Shown here: in pieces, positions 1-7,345 of the stretch
Layout: each line of letters begins with the position of its first letter
Position numbering within the stretch: position 1 is the first letter of the stretch
From: Sphingomonas liriopis
Lineage (GTDB): Bacteria > Pseudomonadota > Alphaproteobacteria > Sphingomonadales > Sphingomonadaceae
Reading direction: 5' to 3'
DNA length: 64,000 nt
Assembly (NCBI RefSeq): GCF_024211255.1
Contig: NZ_JAMLDY010000006.1
Span: 124,001 to 188,000 of the forward strand
The notes under the pieces: model-generated
Database searches by the model: none
The model's input: only the letters and a program-made list of their open reading frames with translations
Told to the model about the DNA's origin: nothing
Made by a program: the position numbers and the translations under genes

Positions 1-446
1 TCGCCCGGATCGCCGGCCTGTTCACCGCGCGCGGCTATAATATCGAGAGCCTGACGGTGTCGGAGATCACCGCCGACAAGTCGGTCAGCCGCATCACCAT
101 CGTCACCAGCGCCAGCCCGGCGACGATGGAACAGATCATCGCCCAGCTCGACCGGCTGGTGCCCGTCCACAAGGTCACCGACCTCACCGCGCAGGGTGCG
201 CATGTCGAACGCGAGCTGGCACTCATCAAGGTGCGTGGCACCGGCGACCACCGTATCGAGGCGCTCCGCCTCGCCGACGTCTACCGCGCCCGCGTCGTCG
301 ATGCGACGACGACCAGCTTCGTGTTCGAGGTGACCGGCGGCATCGACAAGATCGACAAGTTCGTCGAGCTGATGGGTGAAGTCGGCCTGATCGAGGTCGC
401 CCGCACCGGCATCGTCGCCATCGCCCGCGGCAAAGAGGCGGCCTGA
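1..446 (+). CDS. ilvN: Acetolactate synthase small (regulatory) subunit, 5' truncated by window
   Basis: Regulatory subunit of acetolactate (acetohydroxyacid) synthase, the first common enzyme of valine, leucine and isoleucine synthesis. It binds valine through ACT domains and controls the large subunit. The reading frame is open from base 3, so the true start lies before the window. The visible part begins inside the first ACT domain (ARIAGLFTARGYNIESLTV) and runs through the C-terminal domain to a TGA at 444-446. About 147 of the usual 160-170 residues are present. ilvC follows 156 bases downstream on the same strand, which fits an ilvBNC-type arrangement. The family call is firm; only the N-terminus is missing. 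Confidence 0.93.
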   Translation, partial: ARIAGLFTARGYNIESLTVSEITADKSVSRITIVTSASPATMEQIIAQLDRLVPVHKVTDLTAQGAHVERELALIKVRGTGDHRIEALRLADVYRARVVDATTTSFVFEVTGGIDKIDKFVELMGEVGLIEVARTGIVAIARGKEAA

Positions 447-451
447 AATTT

Positions 452-1622
<1,171 letters not shown>

Positions 1623-1633
1623 GCGGTTCGCGC

Positions 1634-1723
1634 TCACCCTCACCCTTCCGGCGCTTCGCGCCTCCTTCCCTCTCCCACCGGGAGAGGGAAGAGACGCCGA
1701 AGGCGGCGATAGGGTGAGGGTGA
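1634..1723. repeat. Family A palindromic repeat, full copy
   Basis: About 90 bases with matching outer arms (TCACCCTCACCCT at the left, its complement at 1711-1723) and a central hairpin of CCCTCTCCC type around ACC. Between the outer arms and the core are two small GC hairpins. It fills almost the whole gap between ilvC and the YceI gene. Transcribed, it would fold into a long cruciform or hairpin and could act as a terminator. No open reading frame is supported here. Confidence 0.85.
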
Positions 1724-1814
1724 CGCTTCCACAAAACCCTCCGTTTCGGAAACCGGCACTTTTCGTGCCGCAGGCGTTATGGTCAAACCCGCTATCATTT
1801 CAGGGAGACCATCC

Positions 1815-2432
1815 ATGCGCCTCATCCTCGCCGCCGTGCTCGCCACGGCCGCCGTTCCCGCGATCGCCCAGATCGTGCCCACCGTCCCCGGCCAGCCCGG
1901 CCAGCCGACCGCCAAGGTCCCGGCCGGCACCTATCCGGTCGATCCCAACCACACGCAGGTGTCGTGGGAGGTCAACCACATGGGCTTCTCGATGCTGCAG
2001 GGGATGTTCGGCGCCTCGACCGGATCGATCACGATCGATCCCGCCAAACCCGCCGCCGCGAAGGTCGACGTGACCTTCCGGATCGCCGATGTCGCCGTCA
2101 CCGCAGCGCCCTTCGCCAAGCACCTCCAGTCGCCCGATTTCTTCGACGCGGCGAAATATCCGACCGCGCGCTTCGTCTCGACCGCGATCACCCCGCGCGC
2201 CGGCAACAAGGCGACGATCACCGGCAATCTGACGATCAAGGACCAGACCAGGCCGGTGACGATCGACGCGACCTTCATCGGTGCCGGCGCCAACCCGATG
2301 AGCAAGAAGCTCAACTTCGGCTTCAACGGCACCGCGACGATCCTGCGCAGCGACTTCGGCGTCGGTGCCTATGCCCCGGTCGTGTCGGACACGGTCAAGC
2401 TCCACATCCACGCCGCGTTCGCCGCGCAATAG
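1815..2432 (+). CDS. YceI-family periplasmic protein
   Basis: A lipocalin-like YceI domain protein of 205 residues; the family binds polyisoprenoid or other amphipathic lipids in the periplasm. The start at 1815 is preferred over an in-frame ATG at 1779: it follows a GGGAG ribosome site and gives a clean Sec signal (MRLILAAVLATAAVPAIAQ). Family features are the opening YPVDPNHTQVSWEVNHMGFS, the repeated DVTFRIADV and TGNLTIKDQTRPVTIDATF strands, and the closing SDFGVGAYAPVVSDTVKLHI. It is followed 30 bases later by the convergent BLUF gene. The domain call is firm; the physiological ligand is unknown. Confidence 0.92.
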   Translation: MRLILAAVLATAAVPAIAQIVPTVPGQPGQPTAKVPAGTYPVDPNHTQVSWEVNHMGFSMLQGMFGASTGSITIDPAKPAAAKVDVTFRIADVAVTAAPFAKHLQSPDFFDAAKYPTARFVSTAITPRAGNKATITGNLTIKDQTRPVTIDATFIGAGANPMSKKLNFGFNGTATILRSDFGVGAYAPVVSDTVKLHIHAAFAAQ

Positions 2433-2462
2433 GCCTGTCCGGGCGGCGGGAGCGGCTTGCCG

Positions 2463-2855
2463 CTACGCCGCCGCCCGCACCTGCGCGAAGCCGGCGAAGG
2501 TTCCGCGCACCGCCGGATCGGCTCCCATCGACAGCCGCATCACCTGCTCCAGCGCATCGCCCGCCTCGCCCGGCGTGGCATAGGCCATCGCCCATTCGCC
2601 GAACTCGCGCACCGCGATCGTGCGATCCGACAGCACGACCAGCGCATGATGCCGGTCGTCCGCCTGGATTCGCGCAAAGGCCGCATCGACCGCGGCCTCT
2701 TCGCCCTCCAGCGCCTGGAGGAAGCGCTTGCCGTCGAAGAACAACAGCCCGGTGATTCGCGCCCGCGCATTGTTGCGCCGCGACTGGCCGAGGATCGCGG
2801 CGGGATCGATCGCCGCCTGCCGGCGCATGCTGCTGATATAGACGATCTGGCGCAT
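2463..2855 (-). CDS. Single-domain BLUF blue-light photoreceptor
   Basis: A 130-residue protein made of one BLUF domain, which binds FAD and senses blue light. The signature residues are present: Tyr6 in VYIS, Asn29 in RRNNARARITGLL, Gln47 in FLQALEG, and the Trp88-x-Met90 pair in FGEWAMAYA. These match the Tyr-Asn-Gln hydrogen-bond network and the Trp/Met pair of known BLUF proteins. There is no EAL, HTH or other output domain, so it probably signals by protein-protein contact. No partner regulator is adjacent; it converges on the YceI gene. Family call is firm and the partner is unknown. Confidence 0.93.
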   Translation of the reverse strand: MRQIVYISSMRRQAAIDPAAILGQSRRNNARARITGLLFFDGKRFLQALEGEEAAVDAAFARIQADDRHHALVVLSDRTIAVREFGEWAMAYATPGEAGDALEQVMRLSMGADPAVRGTFAGFAQVRAAA

Positions 2856-2992
2856 CGGCCCCCGCTCCCGCTCTTATGGTTTCGGCGAAGGCCTTACGAT
2901 CCAAGGGGTTATCGATCGGTCAACGCCGCCGCGCCGCAGCGGGCCGGAACGGGTGGACAAGCGCGCATCACTCCGTCATTACCCGACGCAGC

Positions 2993-3034
2993 ATGGACCG
3001 CGCCCGCACCCTTCTTCGACTTATCCGCCCTTAG
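2993..3034 (+). CDS. Putative leu leader peptide (13 aa)
   Basis: A 13-codon reading frame, ATG at 2993 to TAG at 3032-3034, encoding MDRARTLLRLIRP. It lies 106 bases before leuA on the same strand and holds three Leu codons within four positions, all CTT, a codon little used in the surrounding high-GC genes. The frame ends inside the left arm of a strong stem-loop (next entry). This is the arrangement of ribosome-mediated attenuators such as the enterobacterial leu leader. No strong ribosome site is visible before the ATG, which lowers confidence. Confidence 0.5.
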   Translation: MDRARTLLRLIRP

Positions 3035-3135
3035 GGCGGCGGTTGCTCGTGCACGCTCCCCTAAGGGCCGGATAACGCTTCAGCGCCACCTTCGCCGCGC
3101 GTGACCGATAGGGTCCGCGGCGCCAAGACGGGACC
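3020..3135 (+). promoter_or_regulatory. Candidate leucine attenuator structures upstream of leuA
   Basis: Bases 3021-3036, which overlap the last Leu codon and stop of the leader peptide, pair with 3059-3075 over about 16 bp with a single bulged base. A second inverted repeat, GGTCC at 3112-3116 with GGACC at 3131-3135, would take up the purine-rich sequence just ahead of the leuA ATG. A ribosome stalled on the CTT codons would prevent the first stem. I cannot see a classical U-tract terminator, so control may act on leuA translation or through Rho. Mechanism is inference. Confidence 0.45.
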
Positions 3136-3140
3136 GACAC

Positions 3141-4796
3141 ATGCTCCGCGATCCATCGACCAAATACCGCGCCTTCCCGACCATCGACCTGCCCGACCGG
3201 CAGTGGCCTTCGCGCGTCATCACGCAGGCACCGCGCTGGCTGTCCACCGACCTGCGCGACGGCAACCAGGCACTCATCGACCCGATGGACGCCGAAAAGA
3301 AGACGCGCCTGTTCGACCTGCTCGTCAAGGTCGGCCTCAAGGAAATCGAGGTGGGCTTCCCCTCGGCCGGCGCGACCGAATTCGACTTCATCAGCGGATT
3401 GGTGAAGACCGGCCGCATCCCCGACGACGTGTTCGTGCAGGTGCTGACGCAATCGCGCCGCGACCTGATCGAGACGAGCTTCGCGTCGCTGGACGGCGCG
3501 AAGCAGGCGATCGTCCACCTCTACAACGCGGTTTCGCCGGCATGGCGCAAGATCGTGTTCGGCATGACCCGCGACGAGGTGAAGCGGATCGCGGTCGAGG
3601 GCGCGCAGATCCTCCGCGACGAAGCGGCCAAGCGCCCCAGCACCGACTGGCGCTTCGAATACAGCCCGGAAACCTTCTCGACCGCCGAGCTCGATTTCTC
3701 GCTCGAGGTCTGCGCGGCGGTCATGGACGTGCTGCGCCCGACGCCGGACAAGCCGATCATCTTCAACCTGCCCGCGACGGTCGAGTGCGCGACGCCCAAC
3801 GTCTATGCCGACCAGATCGAATGGTTCGGCCGCAACATCCCCAATCGCGACAGCGTCGTGATCTCGCTGCACACGCACAACGACCGCGGCACCGGCGTCG
3901 CCGCGGCGGAGCTGGGGCTGATGGCGGGCGCCGATCGCGTCGAAGGCTGCCTGCTCGGCAATGGCGAACGCACCGGCAATTGCGACCTCGTGACCGTCGC
4001 GCTCAACATGTACACGCAGGGGGTGTCGCCCGGGCTCGACCTTTCCGACATCGACGGAATCGTCAACACGATCAACTATTGCACCAACATCCCCGTGCAT
4101 CCGCGCACGCCCTATGCCGGCGATCTGGTGTTCACCGCCTTCTCGGGCAGCCATCAGGACGCGATCAAGAAGGGCTTCGCGGCGCAAAGCGCGCGCAACG
4201 ACGAACTGTGGGAAGTCCCCTACCTCCCGATCGATCCCGCCGATCTGGGGCGCAGCTACGAAGCGGTGATCCGCGTCAATTCGCAGTCGGGCAAGGGCGG
4301 CGTCGCCTGGGTGATCGAACAGGACAAGGGCCTGAAACTCCCCAAGCGCCTGCAGGCCGATTTCAGCCGCCACGTCCAGGCACTCGCGGACGAGACCAGC
4401 CGCGAACTCGGCGCCGCCGACATCTGGGGCCGGTTCGAAGCGACCTACCTCCCCCGCCCGACCGACCGCTTCGCGTTGCGCGATTATGAGGAAAGCGGCA
4501 GCGCCGGCGACCGCCTGTTCGTCGGCCGCGTCTCCGTGGACGGCGAGGAACGCTCGATCTCCGGCCGCGGCAACGGCCTGATCTCGGGCGTCATCGCCGC
4601 GCTCGGCGAGACCGGCCCCGACCTCGACGTCGTCGACTACAGCGAGCACGCGATCGGCCACGGCGCCGACGCGCAGGCCGCCGCCTATGTCGAATGCCGC
4701 ACCGCCGATGGACGGACAGTCTTCGGCGTCGGCATGGACACCGACATCGCGACAGCGAGCGTGCGCGCCGTGCTCAGCGCGGCAAACCGGGCATAA
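3141..4796 (+). CDS. leuA: 2-isopropylmalate synthase
   Basis: Condenses acetyl-CoA with 2-ketoisovalerate, the committed step of leucine synthesis. The 551-residue protein is of the longer actinobacterial/fungal-like LeuA type. The TIM-barrel domain carries the metal and substrate motifs [15 protein letters not shown] near residue 34, [14 protein letters not shown] near 245 and [12 protein letters not shown] near 273. The C-terminal third is the leucine-binding regulatory domain. The ATG at 3141 is preceded by GGGACC within a short stem, and the leader 5' of it holds a candidate Leu attenuator. Feedback inhibition by leucine is known for the family. Identification is firm. Confidence 0.95.
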   Translation: MLRDPSTKYRAFPTIDLPDRQWPSRVITQAPRWLSTDLRDGNQALIDPMDAEKKTRLFDLLVKVGLKEIEVGFPSAGATEFDFISGLVKTGRIPDDVFVQVLTQSRRDLIETSFASLDGAKQAIVHLYNAVSPAWRKIVFGMTRDEVKRIAVEGAQILRDEAAKRPSTDWRFEYSPETFSTAELDFSLEVCAAVMDVLRPTPDKPIIFNLPATVECATPNVYADQIEWFGRNIPNRDSVVISLHTHNDRGTGVAAAELGLMAGADRVEGCLLGNGERTGNCDLVTVALNMYTQGVSPGLDLSDIDGIVNTINYCTNIPVHPRTPYAGDLVFTAFSGSHQDAIKKGFAAQSARNDELWEVPYLPIDPADLGRSYEAVIRVNSQSGKGGVAWVIEQDKGLKLPKRLQADFSRHVQALADETSRELGAADIWGRFEATYLPRPTDRFALRDYEESGSAGDRLFVGRVSVDGEERSISGRGNGLISGVIAALGETGPDLDVVDYSEHAIGHGADAQAAAYVECRTADGRTVFGVGMDTDIATASVRAVLSAANRA

Positions 4797-4815
4797 CCTC
4801 CGGAGTTCACGCCCC

Positions 4816-4938
4816 CGCCCTCACCCTTCGCCGCTTCCGGCGTCTTTCCCTCTCCCGCCGGGAGAGGGAGGGAGCGGCGAAGGGATCCCATGAAAGTGCT
4901 ACTTTCATGGGGCCCGCAGCCGCGGAAGGGTGAGGGCG
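4816..4938. repeat. Family A palindromic repeat carrying a nested family E element
   Basis: A family A copy with outer arms CGCCCTCACCCTT at 4816 and AAGGGTGAGGGCG at 4926-4938 and a central hairpin CCCTCTCCC-GCC-GGGAGAGGG at 4849-4869. The right-hand minor hairpin is interrupted by a separate 11-bp-arm palindrome at 4887-4911. Together they fill the gap between leuA and the next gene. Confidence 0.82.
4887..4918. repeat. Family E palindrome (copy 1), nested inside family A
   Basis: Perfect inverted repeat with 11-bp arms (CCCATGAAAGT) around a 3-base loop, followed by GGGCCCGC. The other copy at 45716-45747 differs at two compensating arm positions and in the loop but keeps the same right flank, so base pairing is conserved while sequence varies. 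Confidence 0.82.
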
Positions 4939-5012
4939 AGCGCTTCGCGAACTTGGGTGTCGTCTTCTTACACCCGCTTGTGGATATTCATCGGCTGGTT
5001 AAGATAAGTCCC

Positions 5013-5402
5013 GTGAACGCAAGCAAGACCGTTGGAATCATCGTCGTCGCCGCCGTCTTCTGCGCGTGGACATACATTACACTGACCGGCGAGCCGCGTT
5101 TGCAGACTAGCATCGCAAACGGATCATATTCGAACGACTGCTGTGGCACGATCATCCTGAAAAACGGGACCATGACCGTTGCAAATCAACGAGTTAGCTA
5201 CGTTGTCGAACAGGATAAGGAAGGCCCTTACGTGCTGCCCAAGTCATACGTAGGAGCTTCGGGTCAAGAGTTCGTGACTAGGTCAGATGCCCACGCGTTG
5301 AAACTGCGTCTCGACGACCCAACCCGACCGCGCAAAGTCCAATTGCTCGATGATACCGCTGGTGGTCGGGCTTATGTGTTTAGCCGGATGAACGGCGGCT
5401 AA
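5013..5402 (+). CDS. Small membrane-anchored hypothetical protein
   Basis: I do not recognise this family. From a GTG at 5013 it gives about 129 residues. An N-terminal hydrophobic segment (residues 6-22, VGIIVVAAVFCAWTYIT) looks like an uncleaved signal anchor, followed by a small extracytoplasmic domain with a Cys-Cys pair (SNDCCGTIILKNG) and many beta-prone stretches. A longer in-frame ATG at 4890 starts inside the family E repeat and is unlikely. By eye the gene is less GC-rich than its neighbours, with codons such as TCA, AAT and CTA, which may reflect recent acquisition. Its last 23 bases overlap the convergent folB. Confidence 0.6.
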   Translation: MNASKTVGIIVVAAVFCAWTYITLTGEPRLQTSIANGSYSNDCCGTIILKNGTMTVANQRVSYVVEQDKEGPYVLPKSYVGASGQEFVTRSDAHALKLRLDDPTRPRKVQLLDDTAGGRAYVFSRMNGG

Positions 5403-5760
5403 CGATCAATCGCCGCCCCCGCACCACCTCACACCCCACCGCAGCATCCGGGTACACGTCCAGCTTCATCGACCGCACCCGCACCTCCCGCACCCGCGCG
5501 TCCGCCAGACACAGCGCCGCCACCGCCTCGACCAGCGTCTCCTGCAGCGCAAACCCCGGCCCGTCGGCCATCGCGCGGATGCCGTCGCGGAGGAAGTCGT
5601 AGTCGAGCACCTCGTCGATCCGGTCGGCGTTCGGCGGCGTCGGGTAATCGACCGTCATCCAGACTGACAGGCGCACGCGTTGCGGCGCGGCTTCGTGGGG
5701 ATGGATGCCGAGGCGCATCGCGACCTCCAGCCCGTCGAGGATCGTGGTATATTCAGCCAT
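5380..5760 (-). CDS. folB: Dihydroneopterin aldolase
   Basis: FolB converts 7,8-dihydroneopterin to 6-hydroxymethyl-dihydropterin and glycolaldehyde in folate synthesis. The 126-residue protein is of normal length. It has the tunnel-fold opening ILDGLEVAMRLGIHPHEA with Glu at the substrate-side position, the mid-domain VLDYDFLRDGIR, and ETLVEAVAALCL, followed by VRVRSMKLDVYPDA. It overlaps the upstream SDR gene by 8 bases and is the third gene of folE-SDR-folB on the minus strand, so it is probably co-translated. An epimerase-type activity (FolX) is possible but less likely from context. Confidence 0.85.
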   Translation of the reverse strand: MAEYTTILDGLEVAMRLGIHPHEAAPQRVRLSVWMTVDYPTPPNADRIDEVLDYDFLRDGIRAMADGPGFALQETLVEAVAALCLADARVREVRVRSMKLDVYPDAAVGCEVVRGRRLIVSRRSSG

Positions 5761-6499
5761 CCGCTCCTCCGAACATCACGTCGCGGTCGCTCCTCACGAA
5801 GCGCTGGCCGGCGTCGACGTACAGCGTCTGCCCGGTAACGCTGCGCGCGCCGAGCAGATAGACGACCGCCTCGGCGACGTTCGCCGCGCCGACCGGGCGG
5901 CGGAGGAGATTGTCGGAGGCGACGGCCGCGAACTCGGCCTCGCTCTGGCCGCCGCTCGGCAAGGTTATGCCGGGGGCGACGGCGTTGACCCGCACTCGTG
6001 GCGACAGCGCCTGCGCCAGCAACTCGGTCGCGCCGGCGAGCGCATATTTCGACAGCGAATAGCTGAAGAAATCGGGGTTGGGATTGGCCAGCTTCTGGTC
6101 GAGCAGATTGACCACCGCCCCCTCCTCCACATCCTCCTGCGCGGCGAGCGCCGCGGCGAGTATCGCCGGCGTCACCGCATTGATCGCATGGAGCCGCGCC
6201 GCGAGTCCCGCGTCGATCGCCTCCGGCCGGTCGAACTCGAATGCCGAGGCGCTGTTGACCAACGCCGCGATCGGCCCGCCCGCCGCGTCGCGCGCGCGAG
6301 CGAACAGCGCCGCCGCACCCGCGCTGTCGGCCAGATCGCCATCGACGCACACCCCGCCCAACTCGGCCGCCAGCGCCCGCGCTTCGGCGGCGGATCGCCC
6401 GTAGTGGATCACCACCCGCCAGCCCGCCTGCGCACAGGCACGCGCGATCGCCGCGCCGAGCCGCTTCGCGCCGCCGGTGACGAGCACGGCGCGGCTCAT
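5753..6499 (-). CDS. SDR-family pteridine reductase-like protein (FolM type)
   Basis: A short-chain dehydrogenase of 248 residues. The nucleotide-binding turn TGGAKRLG fits TG-x3-R-x-G, the form described for pteridine reductases (PTR1, FolM), rather than the common TGxxxGxG. The catalytic Tyr and Lys are in YSLSKYALAG. It lies between folE and folB, starting in a TGATG overlap with folE. A dihydropterin or dihydrofolate reductase role (for example dihydromonapterin reduction) is the best inference. The start at 6499 was chosen because it follows directly from the folE stop and gives a normal SDR N-terminus. Confidence 0.82.
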   Translation of the reverse strand: MSRAVLVTGGAKRLGAAIARACAQAGWRVVIHYGRSAAEARALAAELGGVCVDGDLADSAGAAALFARARDAAGGPIAALVNSASAFEFDRPEAIDAGLAARLHAINAVTPAILAAALAAQEDVEEGAVVNLLDQKLANPNPDFFSYSLSKYALAGATELLAQALSPRVRVNAVAPGITLPSGGQSEAEFAAVASDNLLRRPVGAANVAEAVVYLLGARSVTGQTLYVDAGQRFVRSDRDVMFGGADG

Positions 6500-7125
6500 C
6501 AGCTGCGCAGGCCCATCAGCGCGAGCACCTCCTTGCGGCTGCGCTCGTCGTCGCGGAACACGCCCATCATCCGGCTGGTCACCATCGATACGCCGGGCGT
6601 GCGCACGCCGCGCGCGGTCATGCAGGCGTGGCTCGCCTCGATCACCACCGCGACGCCCTGCGGCTTCAGATTGTCCCAGATGCAGTCGGCGACCTCCGCG
6701 GTCAGCCGCTCCTGCACCTGCAGCCGCCGCGCGAAGCCGTGCAGCACGCGGGCCAGCTTGCTGATCCCGACGACATGGTCGCGCGGCAGATAGGCGATGT
6801 GCGCCTTGCCGATGATCGGCGCCATGTGGTGCTCGCAATGCGACTGGAACGGAATGTCCTTCAGCAGCACGATCTCGTCATAGCCGCCGACCTCCTCGAA
6901 CACGCGCTCGAGGTGCCTGGCCGGATCGTCGCCATAGCCGGCGCAATATTCGCGCCACGCCTTGGCGACGCGGCGCGGCGTGTCGACCAGCCCCTCGCGC
7001 GTCGGATCGTCGCCCGCCCAGCGGATCAGCGTGGCGATCGCCGCGGTGACCTCCGCCGGGATCGCCATGGCATCGGTCGCTTCGACCAGGTCGCCATCCG
7101 TCGGCGAGGCTTGCCGATCCGTCAT
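6499..7125 (-). CDS. folE: GTP cyclohydrolase I
   Basis: Converts GTP to dihydroneopterin triphosphate, the first step of folate and pterin synthesis. The 208-residue protein carries the zinc ligands Cys97 and His100 in HCEHHMAP and Cys168 in SHACMTARG, and the active-site stretch VQERLTAEVAD. It is the first gene of a minus-strand operon with the SDR and folB. The region upstream (7126-7345) is shared with a divergent TonB receptor gene; I see an AACC-TTA-GGTT palindrome near 7169-7179 but no assigned operator. The zinc-type FolE identity is secure. Confidence 0.95.
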   Translation of the reverse strand: MTDRQASPTDGDLVEATDAMAIPAEVTAAIATLIRWAGDDPTREGLVDTPRRVAKAWREYCAGYGDDPARHLERVFEEVGGYDEIVLLKDIPFQSHCEHHMAPIIGKAHIAYLPRDHVVGISKLARVLHGFARRLQVQERLTAEVADCIWDNLKPQGVAVVIEASHACMTARGVRTPGVSMVTSRMMGVFRDDERSRKEVLALMGLRS

Positions 7126-7345
7126 CCCGTCACCCTTTCATCCGTCGTTACGCTACACATGCACCCAACCTTAGGTTCAATTTTGCAACCGGTCCATGTC
7201 GCACCGGCACCCTGCGAGCGGCCTTTTACGCTGACAGAATTCGATTGACGCGGAAATCCGTCGGGGGCAGTTTGACCATACCCGAAACAGGAACGTCCGC
7301 ATCGCCGGCGCCAGACCGAACGAGCGGCAGGGAGAGGTCGCCATC

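Noticed and set aside
3021..4661. A 546-codon open frame on the minus strand
   Set aside because: Complement of leuA; no recognisable protein.
4889..5012. Upstream ATG (4890) as the start of the hypothetical protein
   Set aside because: It lies inside the family E palindrome and the added residues are repeat-encoded; the GTG at 5013 precedes the membrane anchor.
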